A stretch of DNA of 64,000 bases from Membranipora membranacea (GCA_914767715.1 OU612071.1:20642948-20706947), one strand, 5' to 3'; numbered from the stretch's first letter, positions 1 through 12,741 are shown. The notes: a model not told the origin generated them from the sequence alone. A program made the numbers and translations.

Positions 1-184
1 CCTCACCCTCTCATCACCCTAACACAGTTTGTTCTTGTCCTTTTTTGAATGTTAATTGTTGGATCTGGTATTATATTAAAATATATTAAATATATTAAAA
101 ACAGTCTCATTGAGAGGTATTGGAATAACATATTCAAAGGCATATCTAAAGTCTTAAAAAGAGTGTTCTTTTGGTTTTTACTTT

Positions 185-500
185 AGAATTACTCCCACAC
201 AGGCCTTTTGGAGGAATTTAACTCGTTTTAAATCATTTCAGAAGTGTTACCCTAGAACTCTATTCCATAGGGCATAGGCAATTTGTTGCCTTATTCATTT
301 ATGTGCGGCCTTAAAAGTAACATTTGAATCAAGGACAATACTTAAAAATTCCGTTTCACTTTTTAGCTCAAGTGTGTTGGTATTCAGTTTGATGACATGA
401 TCATCAGCTTTGATAGCTTTTCTTGGGAATTTAAAATCTCATGGTCTGTACAGAATATAATTAGTGTCGTCTACGTACAGAAGGTTATTTAATTTAAAGG
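185..500 (-). mobile_element. LINE reverse-transcriptase fragment
   Basis: The minus strand reads through a reverse-transcriptase palm motif (LLYVDDTNYIL, near 450-485). About 35 codons later comes a block of the form TEFLSIVLDSNVTF, which matches the conserved FLGV-ID--LTF segment of non-LTR retrotransposon polymerases. Two in-frame stops (after LYRP and after AAHK) show it is dead. The upstream finger/palm part is missing because the fragment stops where the inverted-repeat element at 507 begins. The clade cannot be named from so short a piece. Confidence 0.6.
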
Positions 501-506
501 CATCTC

Positions 507-861
507 AAACCACTGCTGACACAGCTGGGCTTTGCCCAGCAGAGCCACAAGTCAAAAATTTAAATGGAGAGTTGTGGCATCAAATCATCTAGCCAGTAGC
601 TTTGCATGGAGTTATATGAGTGTATACAACATTTTCATTAGTGTTGGATCTCAGTTAGATTTAAAGGTACCTGATTGGTCAGGGTCAACTTTTGTCATCA
701 CTAATGGTTGATGACTGTGGAAGAAGATACTCCCTACATTTTGAGAGCTCATATAACTCCATGCAAAGCTACTGGCCAGATATATTGATGCCAAAACTCT
801 ACATTTAAATTTTTGTGCGGTGGCTATGCTGGGCAAAGCCCAGCTGTGTCAGCAGTGGTTT
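507..861. mobile_element. Foldback/MITE-like element with ~115-bp inverted ends
   Basis: Positions 507-620 and 748-861 are imperfect reverse complements. They share the terminal AAACCACTGCTGAC, then CAGCTGGGCTTTGCCCAGCA, an AAATTTAAATG core and GTAGCTTTGCATGGAGTTAT. The ~127-bp centre holds a smaller inverted pair (CATTAGTG/CACTAATG). No coding capacity is seen, and I could not define a clean target duplication. It lies between the LINE fragment and the last exon of the PAN-type gene. A non-autonomous DNA transposon is the simplest reading. Confidence 0.72.
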
Positions 862-951
862 AAGGTCATTTGGTCATTTAAAAACAAATGTGGCTAATTC
901 CAATTCATCAATCTCAGGAAAATGTGTCGTTATTTTGAAGGGATGTGTGAG

Positions 952-3900
952 TCATGAATACATATTTTGGGTTTCTCTGTCTTTACAATCAGACATCCAC
1001 TTCCGGTTTTTAGCGTTTGAAGCAGCAGAAGTAGTTGAGTACAATATCTTGGGCAGCTCAGAGTCATCAAATCTTTCCCATTGGCAGACATACTCAGTGT
1101 TCTGAACAGCAACCAGATAAACAAAATCGGCATTACAACCCCCATGGCTCTGAACAAGGTATATCCCTCTGGATGTGATCTCCTGTCCTGAGAACTGGTC
1201 ACTGTAGCATAAAGAGTTTATATCATCAATAGTTGTAGTTGATAAATTAAATAACATCACGTCAGGAGCTGCAAGTGCATCAGCTGCAATTTTAGATTTT
1301 CATATTTTCTGCCCCCTTTGAGTGAAAACATATAGTCTTACCATCCATAATTAAAAAGCTTGGATCAATGTTGAAATCATTCTATTGAAGCGAGTTGAAT
1401 ACTAAAATGATCAGTCTACAGATGAAAAGTAGATAGCCATATTTCAATAGCCAATTAACAAAATTATCTCTTATGACAGTTTAGGCCTCAAGATGCTCAG
1501 ACTTAAGAGTCCAGATTCAAAATTATTTACTAAATGCGTGATAGGGAGGCTGTTTATGCTAAAGGTAAGTCAGATTGCCATCTCTTCAGCATGGCATGAC
1601 ATCGATGGACAACTGATATTATGTTATATTGCTGAGTTTGAATAGCTACCTTTTCAAACATGGTGGCTTAGTGGAAATGCAAATGACCTAAGCTGTCAAG
1701 CTTGTTTACCACCCTGTTCTAGTTATAGTTCTTTTTCTACGCAGAGGTTAGTTAAATTTTGAGAATAGTACCCAAAGTTCTGATGTGGTTCCAAAAGTCA
1801 GTATGGGCCATAGACCCATCAATCAATCATATATGCACGAGGGGTAAATATATCTGACCCTGAGCAAGCATATGGCTATTTTTGTTTGTACGCATTTCTC
1901 ATCTTCGATTGGTCTCCAAGTTCAATGATGTAATACAGTCGACCCCTTGTAATATAGTTTAAAGGTTGTTACTGGGATGTCAATCTATGCTTAATGTAAA
2001 AGCTATTGATCTGAATGGTAAATATGGCCCTTTTGGTTCCTATGCATTTTATATTTATAGCAAAGTATTGTTATGAATAGATAAACTGGTCTGACTAGTA
2101 AACATTCTAAGTACAAATCAAATCAGCAAGCCCCTCTCGTAGAAAGAATTATTGCACAATATTGTATCGCATATATCTATACATACGGTGTATTTCGCCA
2201 CCACCAATCTGCTCTCAAACTTCTTGAGTTGAAATTAAGCCAACTGCTTGTTAATATCTTATCTTTCGCTAGCCAAGAATCCTGTGTACTGCCAACACCA
2301 TTGAACACTGCATACTGTACTTCTTCATTGTCTTTGTACACCGCTATCTTTACCTGCAAGTAAGATATACACATAAACCAAATATTAGGGAGGTTGAAAA
2401 ATCATGTTATGGTTGAAGTCTATGTAAATGTAAGCTAGTCTTACAATGCAAGATGAGGAACATTTCCTAACTTCACTTCTCAATGTTATGCTGGATACTG
2501 TGTCATACCTTAGTCACATCCAACTTGGACCAGAATTTGATGGCTTTGTTTTTGAGAACAGTACTAGCTAAGCCTATTGAGGAGAAAACCTCTGGTCTCG
2601 CCATTGTCTCAGTATAGAAGTCAGTGTCTAACCATGGTCCAGAAACCTGGTTATTCCAGTGAGGTGTCTTTATACCATTTGGCCTGCTATAAACCATCTT
2701 CCATAAATCTGTAGCAATTTGCAAGAGAAATTGATAAGGTAAAAAACTAAAACAAGTTGTTTTTTGGGAACAGTGAGGTAGCTAGTCATTGAATAGAGCT
2801 CTTTAGCAGCTGAGTGCCATTATTATCTTTTGGAAGCAAGCCATGTAGTTCAACAAAAAAAACCTTATCGGGTCAAAGCAAGAAAATTCTTTCGAGAACC
2901 TATCGATACAGATAACATTAGTTATTCCTCGTTAATCTTTAAATTTGAATTTCGAGTGCTCATAATTCTAGTGTAGGCCTATCTGCTGATCAGAGATTTT
3001 TTTTACCTGGTTTGTATTGATAGAATGAGTTTGTCCCATGCTCTTGCAGAGTTGAGGTCCAATTGATATAGAAGTTCATTGTGGAAATCCTGCATGTTCT
3101 TGTGTGATGATTGAAGCTAAAATATAACAATAAATACACATACATCGATAGAACTTTGGTAAGAAAATAGTCTACCACAGGTTAGAATTTATCATCAACT
3201 GCGCATTCAAAACTATAAGTGCACTAAAAATCGGACCCTAATAGAATGGAAACCACTTTTGACTGAGTCATAATTTGGGTTTAAAAACGATTTGACTGTC
3301 AGTGCTATTGTTATAGTTATTGAGCAGCGTAACACAGATCAGGTCAGCAGCCTCTTGTGTATGGTAGCTTTGTAGATATTTTTAGCTTTCAATATCATGT
3401 TTTCAATCCCTTTCGCCTCATGAAGTTTTTCTACCAGTGATGAGAATATGTGTCCATCACAAGCAATCACCATTTGACAGTTTCAAGAGTCTGTTGTTTT
3501 CATATATTTATTTAAATTATGGTTAATTGCCCCATAGATAGTTGATTGATTTTATTTCTATCACTCCCATGATATATGTGGTGAAAAAAAAGGTGTTAAA
3601 TACTGACGCCAATGATATTAAAAATGAAAGCAGTATGACAAACATGGCTTTAAAATAGGAATAGAATGTATCTGTGGCTGGAAGTCAATTAACATAAATT
3701 ATTGCACTAGTTTATTTAGGTTGTGTTCTAGAATCTCAGCCCCATGTGCTTTTGCATTTCATAGTTTTATACCGTCCTTATGGGCACTTTTCAAGAGAGT
3801 CATTTAGAAAATGTCATCATGTATATATTGCAGTAGCAAGGTTTTGGTTTTGGTATCTTTTAGATTGTCAATATCGCCAAGATCTTCGATACCTAGACTT

Positions 3901-6240
3901 AGCGCCTCTTCAAACAAAAAATACAGGGATGTATAAAGAATTTGCAGGCAGTAAGTAAGAAGGGAGATAATAAAACTTTTACATAGAATATCATCACGCC
4001 AATTGAAGTGCTTGAACTCTTTGGTTCAATATCATGCTTGAAGAAGGAACATGTTGGCAACATTTCTGCTCATATTATATATGTACACGTAAATATTGCA
4101 CTTTTGTGATCCTGCTAGTATCAATATGTACCTCATTATTACAGGATTACAAGTTCGCACAAATAAAATGCTACTGAGCTAATCATCGTCTTATGGTCCA
4201 TACCAACACAATAACCTAGCCTTGTACGCGTGACAAGAATAATGATAATCATTGAATCATTATTGTCCTTGTGAGCGAAAAAAATCAATCAATCTCCTAA
4301 ATCAGAGATATTTTGGACAAATCGGTCGAATGCAACTGTAATGTCCTCTTAATGTGTATAGTTTCAGTTTCAGTCTAAATTATGATGAATTTCTGATAAA
4401 CTTCACATGATATATTGACTTCAAAAGTTCTCCTGCTTAATCTATCAGTGAAAGTTCCCTTTCAGTTGACAGTAGCACTATGTTTACAAGGTTACTGTTT
4501 GGCGGCTAGAGGAAGCAATATGAGTGGAGTGTTTATTTGATAATAAGGAAACGATGGCATGATGATTTGTTCAAGGTGATAACCAAGGCCATCATACAAA
4601 GTATGGTGTTGACAAGGCTTATGTATTCATAGATACTGCCACAGACTAAATAACTGAAACAACAGTTGATGCAACCAAGCTTTGATGACTTTATAGTAAC
4701 ATGTTTGTGGTATCATATAATATAATTGGCTTCATTTGCTGATAACCTCATATTGCAGCTACTGATAATTGGTAAAAAGCTAATATCCCATTACTAAACA
4801 ACTCTTTGAGGAAATATAGCTCCCATAGATGAATTCGTGATAATTCCATGTATCCTCTAATCAGACAACGAAAGATTCCCTGCATTACGATATCACTATA
4901 TCAAGAAGTGTAATACAAGAAACAATTGGTAAAAGCCTATACCAATCACAAAGTTCTTTCTCCCAAACTTCTTTATATAATGACAAAATTATGCAGGGTT
5001 ACCTTCCCTTATGGGGGGGACACTTTTTGACCATCAATAATTCATGCCAAATGAAAATGTTTTACCATGCAAATCTCTCCTTATCATAAGTTACTGCTTG
5101 ACTATAACATGCATTGGTCTCTGTGTAGAGTTTTAGTATAATTGAATTGTCTTGGGATAATAAGTGCATAATTCAGGATTAAGGTCAAAAATATTGAATT
5201 AGGCGCAACTATTGAGTATTTTGGCAAGATAATGGTATTTTTGACCAAAATTAAGTATTATGTTGAAATTTTGTTTCAGTTCATTTACTAAATTGGAGAA
5301 TCAAGACACAGGATGGGATTCAAGCTTGTTATTTCATGAAGATTTTTCCATTACCAACAGGAGAAACTGAACTGGTATCACATAGTGGTAGTTGCAGCTA
5401 ACAAACACATTATATACATGATCTTAATAGGCAAAGGTGATTGTTCGTTCAGTTTAAATGATTGATAATAGCCTTTACAGCCTGATGATTGCTGTTTACT
5501 AATAATATGATTATCATACATTTGGAATGAATAGGGAGGAGTGAACATCATCCCTTTACTGCATACCTGTATACACCACAATCAGTCTCATACTTCAAGA
5601 GACAGATATCAAGACAATGCTCAGTATTGTAGGCCAGTGACTGCTCACTCCTGACTGCGCTGTTATCGGTTTCACCTGAATGAATTACGACATTCTCCAG
5701 CATTCTGTATTTCAATCTCAACCTCAGCTCTACTACATCTAAACACAATGAAAACTGTAAAATGCTTGATGTGCGATTGGTGGGTTGTATTGATTTTGTT
5801 ATTTGTTGTAAAAGCAGTATCCTTGTTGTCGACCATCATTCCAAACTTGAGAATTGTGATTGTCAATGGTAGTTTGGTATAATTGGGTATGAATATTCCA
5901 AAACGGCTGCATTTTAACTTATAAATCATCTGAACATAATTTAAAGATTTTACGATACTATGTAGAATGCTGTAATTGTCTTCTAAGAAGTTGTTTACAA
6001 AGTGCAATATACAACAGTACAATATATTATGTACATTAAAAGTAGTGGTTTGAGCTATCTTGAGTCTTGCTGATCCATTTTTTGAAGGAAATGAGATTCC
6101 ATCATATGTTTGATAATGTTGTCTGTTACCATTAAATGTAACTTACATTTAGAGTTCAACACAGCAAATGCCGGATCCAAGACGGAGGCAGAGCTCAATG
6201 ATATCAGCATCATCACTCCCAGATACAATATTGCTTTCAT
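952..6240 (-). CDS. Secreted PAN/Apple-like protein, six exons
   Basis: Six exons can be joined: 6240-6147, 5732-5567, 3116-3007, 2708-2509, 2353-2221 and 1268-952. All have GT-AG borders and compatible phases, giving about 339 residues. Exon 1 starts with a clear signal peptide (MKAILYLGVMMLISLSSAS). Exons 2-3 carry a cysteine pattern typical of PAN/Apple modules (HCLDIC, then DC, then HTRTC). Exons 4-6 form a second domain with motifs KIAVYKDNEEV, FNGVGSTQDSW, GGCNADFVYLV and CQWERF, which I recall from uncharacterised extracellular proteins of marine invertebrates. A secreted or surface recognition role is inference. Weak points: the exon 2 acceptor was moved 3 nt to avoid a stop at the junction, and the exon 5 donor (GTTTGA) is a poor match. 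A decayed paralogue lies at 15.8-19.1 kb. Confidence 0.68.
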
Positions 6241-8056
6241 TCTGCTACAAACACAAAACAACATTGTAATGGCCTGGGTGTTTGTGAAGAGTTGAAGGCC
6301 TCAACGAGTTCCAATACTCAATAAAAAGCTTTAGCCTGTGTACACTAATTAAGATTTCTTTTTTAAGGTAAAATTCAGAAAAAAACTTCCAACAATAACA
6401 TATTATACAAGAATAATAGAAACATTTTGGATTTCTCTTTAATTACAACATTATAACAGTTATATATTGAAAACAATGATTTGATGTGGAGACTTTACCT
6501 TGCACACATTGCAACCCAGACTGGCAATGTTTGGAGTACGATTTAGTGACAAGCAAGCGCTTCCTCAAAAACTGATGCAATGAAGTATAAAGTGCAGATC
6601 AAACACCTTTATACTTGATACTTAGTAATATGTATATGGACATGAATATTTTATAGCATTTTGTTGATAGACCATGGGATTGCTTGATCAAAGTATAAAC
6701 AGCATTTCATATCTCATAACAAGCGTGTTAAAGCGAGCCGAAGTAGCCTGTGGCAATAATATATAATTATATGTGAGTGGGACTGGCTTTGAAAATAATC
6801 CTCTTTTTACCAACAAATTATCACGCTGACCACCGAATAAAAGCAAGCAGATGAAGTAGATTGGCTTATCAAGACCTTTAAAGCTATTTTGTCTCTTTAC
6901 TCAAGTTTGCTGGTAACTATATATATCAAACAAGTGGCTGGAGTTAACCCATCAATAAATATGAATTGCAAGAATGAATAAGATAAAAATTGTTAGAACA
7001 GCTGCTAAATTTGTCTCCTCAGAGATACCATCAGAGCTGTTTTCCCTGAGCCCACAAGTAAAACAGTGAGTGTTAAGAGTCAGTATGTCTGATTGATGTG
7101 ATCTTTAATGGATTCTTGGTGGCAGAGTTTGTTTTGACAACATAGCTGTACTAAGGACTAGTAATTATAGAAGTACAACAATTACCTTGGAAACTGAAGT
7201 GCCCAGCAAATGAAGAACTTTCAGTGCAGTAACAGAAGAACCTGTCACCCTCAGGCCACCAATCTCTTTCAGCTGATCCACATGGATTCATTGGCCACCT
7301 CAATCAATACACAAAGATTAGAAATATCATGACATGAGTCAAGAGTGGACAATTTCTTCAAAGCCAAGATGATTTATTTTTTAACACAATATGATTTTAT
7401 ACGATTTGCACCTATTACAGTATTATTTTTTCTCATACTCATGAAATTGAAATAATCCGACAAACTCAAATAAGTGATATTGTTTTTTTGTAACACTGGA
7501 ATATTACCTTCTTTGGATAAGGACGGCTATGTTTAACCCATCTGTCTCACTGAGGTCTCTCAATTGTGTCGTTTGTACTGAAAACTATCCTTGAACAGTC
7601 ATTAAAATGGTATCCCATACAATCAAAGTCCATATGATCGTTAGGGTAACAATCAGTATTCAACACATAGTTTTTTGATAAACATAGATAAGATGAAGAT
7701 AAGATAATAATTTATTACAACTCCCACAGCATCCAGGGTTTTATAATGGAATTATTTCACATGAAAACACGAATAATTTCCGAAATGTAGTGTGACACTC
7801 ACTTTATATGCATGCACAAAAACTGGATATAGCATAATATATTACAAGACAGCTATTGACGTTCTTAGCAGTGCGGCATTCAGGTATAAGGCTCTGGTGA
7901 TTGTTGCAGAGTGAGTGTTTGGAGTTGTTTGGTTTTTAGTACGGTTCAGAGGCTGTTGCTAATCCCCAGGAATCTGTTGAGAATATCCAGCGCTCCTGCC
8001 ATGATGTAGCAGAGAAATGTTTGGTTTCTTTCAAACCTCCTCATAGCAAATTAAAT
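6241..8056. other. Intergenic, no gene recognised
   Basis: This is the upstream side of the PAN-type gene. I see no convincing exon, RNA gene or inverted repeat. No confident TATA box could be assigned to the minus-strand gene. Confidence 0.5.
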
Positions 8057-8163
8057 CAATTTTAAGTCAACTGCGTCATATCTTTCATAGCGTCTCTCAA
8101 CTCAACAAATTTCGGTTGATGAGTCACATGATCTCAGCATACATAATTCTTAATGCATCAAAC
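8057..8163. repeat. Dispersed repeat, copy 1
   Basis: It is similar along its length to 12742-12850, sharing TCATATCTTTCATA, GTCACATGA and a terminal AATGCATCAAAC / AGTGCATCAAAC. The second copy adjoins LINE debris on the minus strand, so this may be the 3' part of a LINE. The coding potential is degraded. Confidence 0.5.
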
Positions 8164-8984
8164 TTACCTGACAAACTTCGGGAGCTATGGGGTATTGTTG
8201 TTAACCTTTTCATAGAAGTGAAAAATTTGTTTTGGTGATGGAATTTAATTTAAAACTGCAATTAATTTTCCCTTCAATGGACCTTTCTTTGATGATGTTC
8301 TAAATAATTGGGATGCTACTATATGACTGTCTTGTCAAATGATGGTTTCTTTCATCCCTGACTCTCTGTGCCAAAAAAGAAAGACTTGTCCATGTTAGAC
8401 TGAGGCTTTGGCAGCCCCTCTCATTTATGATGGGGTCCAACTAATGTGCATTCCTAACTGACAGACTATCATCCAGCCCTGTCAGTTATTATGATGCTGG
8501 TGCAAGAATGAATTCAAACTGTTATTAAATGTTTGAAATTAAATCTGGTAACTAAATATTCAAGCACGTTAATTTGACAGGGTTTTATGAGTTTTTCGTT
8601 AGATTTTTTATGGGATCATAACTTTTAAATTGTTCTAAAACATATACTAGGCATATACCACAATACTGTAATTTCTATGACACTCTTAATGTTAGTATGA
8701 TTACTGTATCCCCTCGTGTTATGTTTCAAAACAATTGTTTTCGACCAATTTTCTGATAGCTGGTGTACAAAGGTAAGAACCGGATCTCAGTGGGTTAAAT
8801 GCAGGTCCTTCTCCACCTGTTTGATTCCTGATGGGTGCGGTGGTATCAGGAAGAACATCTTCATCCTTTCTTACTCAGGTAATGTTACTCCATAATAAAA
8901 AAATCTCAATTCTCTACGCCGGCAGTCATTCCTAATTTGGTACTATCACAATGTTCACCCTAACCAGGTCCACAAGATTTCTCT

Positions 8985-9230
8985 TTTTCTCTTCCCATGG
9001 ACAATGTGATTGAGTCTATTGCTTAATCCCAGAATTGTCACCTGGTGGGTCAATATTTTTACCAAATGTTTTAGTGAACGTCAACAACGATGTTTTTCCA
9101 ATTGTACCATCCAATATAAAAATAAATTCTAAAAATTAACAATAATAAGGCTAGGCTGAAAATATTTTTTTTCTAAAGAAATGATTTGTTTTAAGATCTA
9201 GGATGTTACGGAAGACTGTTAAAACCAATC
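8985..9230. repeat. Direct repeat R1 of a diverged pair
   Basis: It aligns in the same orientation with 10078-10333. Shared blocks include GTCTATT-CTTAATCC, CCAATTGTACCATC, GAAAATA-TTT-TTTCTAAAG and GCGGAAGACTGTT (TACGGAAGACTGTT here). The copies flank a SINE and a LINE fragment. They may be LINE ends or an old local duplication. No LTR-type TG...CA ends are evident. Confidence 0.55.
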
Positions 9231-9323
9231 GCAATCCACCATCAATCGGTGTCATAGACAAATTAACTAGAAGGTTAGCTGAGAGCCATACAAAATATGT
9301 AAAATATAAAATATGTATTTGGT

Positions 9324-9634
9324 AAGGTGTCCCAGCAATGGGCCATGTAAGGCCAACAACCCTAACACGTACGCTGTGTTGCATAGGGTGGCAATGGTGG
9401 AGTGGAAAGAGCTATGGGACGAGAGAACACAACTCTGAGAAGTGAATGGTGGGCATGCTAATTAGTACCATCAACCCATCCTTTTTTGGGGATGGTGAGA
9501 TGTCGCAATCGGTTAGCGTGCTTGCTATTCACTGCCCGGTGATTAGTGCCGCAAGAGTTGTCGGTTCGAATCCCATTGGGGGAGCTCTCAAGGTTGATTG
9601 TTCCAGCCCCCAGCCCCCAGGGTGTATACCTCTT
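9324..9634 (+). mobile_element. tRNA-derived SINE, family 1, full-length-like copy
   Basis: A tRNA-like core begins near 9494 with an A-box region CGCAATCGGTTAGCGTG and has a B-box GGTTCGAATCC near 9563. It is followed by GGGGGAGCT, a TTGTTCCAGCCCCCAG body and the end GGGTGTATACCTCT. About 170 bp upstream of the tRNA core (from TCCCAGCAATGGGCCATG) is also shared with the copy at 20.8-21.1 kb, so the repeat unit is about 310 bp. The head resembles tRNA-Ile(TAT), but it does not fold as a functional tRNA here. Confidence 0.8.
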
Positions 9635-9639
9635 TTGTG

Positions 9640-10020
9640 ATATGAGTAAGGCATTCGATTAGATGAATAAGGGTAAGCTGATGATTATGTTGGTGGAGCC
9701 GGGCATCTGCACCAATCAAATAATCCACGGCTTCATAGATAATCAACACCAATCAGTAAGGATTAAAATTATGCAGTGACAGGCAGTTGGAAACGGCACA
9801 CCCCAGGGAACATTGCTGGGACCAATTTTTTGGCTTCTTTATGTGGACACCCTCAAACTACCCTATGATATGATTGAATATACAGATGACCTCACCTTGA
9901 TTGGGCATCCAACCTAACTTTTAGAGAATCACCACAGCCTACAATCTACAATTGGTGACATAGCTCAATGGAGCTCTGATCAGAACATGGTTGCAAATGC
10001 AAATAAATAACTGAAAATAG
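9640..10020 (+). mobile_element. LINE reverse-transcriptase fragment
   Basis: The plus strand translates to MSKAFD, then GNGTPQGTLLGPIFWLLYVD, then EYTDDLTLIG. This is the order of the reverse-transcriptase thumb/palm motifs (PQG-LGP, then Y-x-DD). Several in-frame stops interrupt it. It begins directly at the 3' end of the SINE at 9324-9634. It is a dead fragment. Confidence 0.7.
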
Positions 10021-10077
10021 AAAATGTTCCCTGTGTGCTTTTACACCCCACATGCAATAAAAATATCTCCTTTTTTT

Positions 10078-10333
10078 CTCTTTTATGTAAAGAGCCTGAT
10101 TTCCCAAGGGCGATGGGAGTCTATTACTTAATCCAATAATCGCCACCTATTGAGCCAATATTATTTGCACTAAATGTTTGTGGATGTCAATAATGATGTT
10201 CTACCAATTGTACCATCATATAAATGCAAATTAGAAAAATTACCATCAAAAGAAAGAGGTTGAAAATACTTTGTTTCTAAAGCCAAGATTTATTTTTGGA
10301 TCTTAGGTGTTGCGGAAGACTGTTTAAACCAAC
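10078..10333. repeat. Direct repeat R2 of a diverged pair
   Basis: This is the partner of 8985-9230, in the same orientation, about 1.09 kb away and roughly three-quarters identical by eye. It immediately follows the LINE fragment. Confidence 0.55.
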
Positions 10334-10853
10334 AGAATAATGCTGAGATAGATATCATTTGAGGGTTTTAGTATATGTTTATTTCTCCCTGGGATGTGAT
10401 GTGGAGCAATAAATGGCGGTCAAATAATTAGCAAGCAAGACCAAAAGCACGCTTTATCAAATGATAAAAGTTGTTTGTGATGTAATTCTTAGTTGTAGTG
10501 TAGTTGACATGTGCAGCTATGGTTTGGGACAACTTCAAAATCAAAAGTCAATTTTTTAAGAAATTTTCATCGAATTTGTCAGCATCTTGAGAACCTACGA
10601 GCTTGTTTAACTTTTTGGCTTTTTTAGACTGGTATAATAAAATGGTGACCCTGCACTTGTCATTTCTGCTTAAATGGCATATACTAACAGTTTTGATATG
10701 TGTATGCCTCTCGGGATCGCTACCAGTTATAGTAACTGTGATTGCTTTCTATGAGTGAAACATCACCCAACAAAGATTGTGACTAGAATGTGGTGATGAC
10801 TATATTGTCCGACTTACATCAAACATTGTTATTAATTTCAAGATCATTGTTAC

Positions 10854-10951
10854 CTGGTCTTTCCAATATTTTGATTTTGGGTGATCAATGTTGTCAACAT
10901 ATGAATTCATAGGTAGGACCAGTGGGTCATGGCCCAAGCACTTTTTCCAGT
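10854..10951 (-). other. Possible isolated coding exon
   Basis: The minus strand has an AG acceptor before 10951 (GACAG) and a good donor (CAG|GTAACA) at 10854. Between them is an open 98-nt block reading WKKCLGHDPLVLPMNSY and continuing VDNIDHPKSKYWKDQ. The composition looks coding, but I found no partner exon and do not recognise the family. It could be a remnant exon or chance. Confidence 0.25.
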
Positions 10952-11338
10952 CTGTCAGTTTTGACAAACCCCATAAAAATGCCATCAGTACCCATCTTGT
11001 CAAGCTTGTCAAGACAAGCCATATCAACAGGTGCTCAGAGGGACCATTGTGCTATAATTGGTATAACTATGAAGGGATACTACTGATATGACAGTCTTCA
11101 TTGGCAATTTTATACATGTTCAACAATAAATTGCTGGCTTAGAATACAAACGTCATAAGTGATAATTGCTTTAGCTAAGTTAATTGGCCGTCTGTGTTGC
11201 ATCTTCCTTTGTGATACAATGCGAAGTTGGAACTTCAATCAGATAAGCTTGGCAAATGACGACACAACAGTGAGCACTTGAAGGATGGATCCAGTCAAAA
11301 TGACAGATCTATCCTGCAAGTTGGAGAAAAAATGGCAA

Positions 11339-11356
11339 CCCCCCCCCCCCCCCCCC
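11339..11356. repeat. Poly-C tract (18 C)
   Basis: This is an uninterrupted run of C in a stretch (10.95-12.1 kb) where I otherwise see no gene. Its length is likely to be unreliable in an assembly. Confidence 0.9.
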
Positions 11357-12117
11357 GTATACAATAATTTACAACACACACTCATGGTTATGGCAGAAAA
11401 AGTTGGGGAGGACGGTGGGATCAATTTGCACAAGTAGCTCTATTGAAGTCAAGACTGAAAGGGCCTTCACTCAAAAGAACCCGGCTAAACGACGCAATGA
11501 CCTATCAATCATTAGGATGATTGGTTTGTGAGGTATTTTCCCAAGGGTTTCCAGGGTGAGCCGCATAGTGAAAAGGGATTCCAGCCTAATGGTATTTGGT
11601 AACTCCTAACTACAGGTAGCTGATAACTCCAACTAACTGTCAGAGCCAACACAGAATACAAGGATATAGATTTCAGATGTTTGCAATATTTGTTATTACA
11701 ATAATTTCATGCAGATGCAATTAAGAAGGAGATACCCTGAAGGTATAAAAATAAGTTTTCATTGGCATGAGAAACATTTTTCTTTGTGACGTTCAGTAAA
11801 GTTAGAAAGATCCTTTTAACCATTGATAAAATTTAACAGTATTCAATTTTTCGCCATATTCGCTGACCACTCTCCAAAAAATTCACCAAATTTGAATTTA
11901 TATTTCAATCACAGTAGAGATCAGAATGAAGCCCCTCAAATAAAATTGTTGCAAATCCCTTCCTCTGGTCAATTGCTTCTCAATGTCTTCTATATGCAAT
12001 GTGCAATATCATCTACATGGCTGCTGAAAGAAAGGCTTAGATGACCAACCTTTATGCTGTTTGCTGTAGCCATGATTTCTGTCCTACTTATCCCATATGC
12101 ATCAGTCCTTATAGTTA

Positions 12118-12530
12118 GATTCTCATTAAATGTGTGTTACTGGTGTTTAGCATCATATTGTTGGGATTCGCCTTGTCAAACAAGTTGTTGAGGTCTTGCT
12201 GCAGGTGTTGACTACCATTATCTACATCAAATTTGTTGACAATATAATATATAGTGATTTCATCTGTGGATTTCACAGGTTTAGACTGAGGTTCAAGATT
12301 GTTCACATATATCAGGCAAAACCAGGGTCCCAGATTGATATTCCGAGATTCTCCAATTGTGACTGGCTTTGTTTGACACAATGTGACAGTTCAAGGCTTG
12401 CTGCTGTTGATGAGTTGTATCAGCCTATCAGAAGTATCGCACTGTTGCAGCATGTCTACTAATGTGTCGAGGTGCATTCTTTCCAATGCTTTTGACATAT
12501 TAACCAAGGCAACAGAGATATGGTTGGTTT
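12118..12530 (-). mobile_element. LINE reverse-transcriptase fragment
   Basis: The minus strand gives NMSKALERMHLDTLVDML (the A-D-SKAFD--H motif), then a degraded INLGPWFCLIYVNNL (matching QG--LGP--F--Y-NDL), then LQQDLNNLFDKANPNNMMLN. The order matches a non-LTR polymerase. Stops and missing residues show it is dead. A LINE-3'-like repeat (12742-12850) lies just upstream on the same strand. Confidence 0.6.
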
Positions 12531-12741
12531 TTTGATCATATAAAGCTGATCAAATAACACCAACCATAGACCATGTCTAACGACGCATCTTGAGGTTTTT
12601 TTTATCATTAAGGCTTCAGACCAAATCTTTATATTATTGAATATAAAACAGCACACAATGTTTCTTGGAGTTGGCTTTACATTCAGGAAGGTAGAACAAC
12701 TCTTAAAGCAAAATATTATCAAAAGTTGAGGAATCTGAACC

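Noticed and set aside
5672-6022. 116-codon minus-strand open frame overlapping PAN-type exon 2
   Set aside because: It is out of frame with the conserved exon 2 translation and otherwise intronic.
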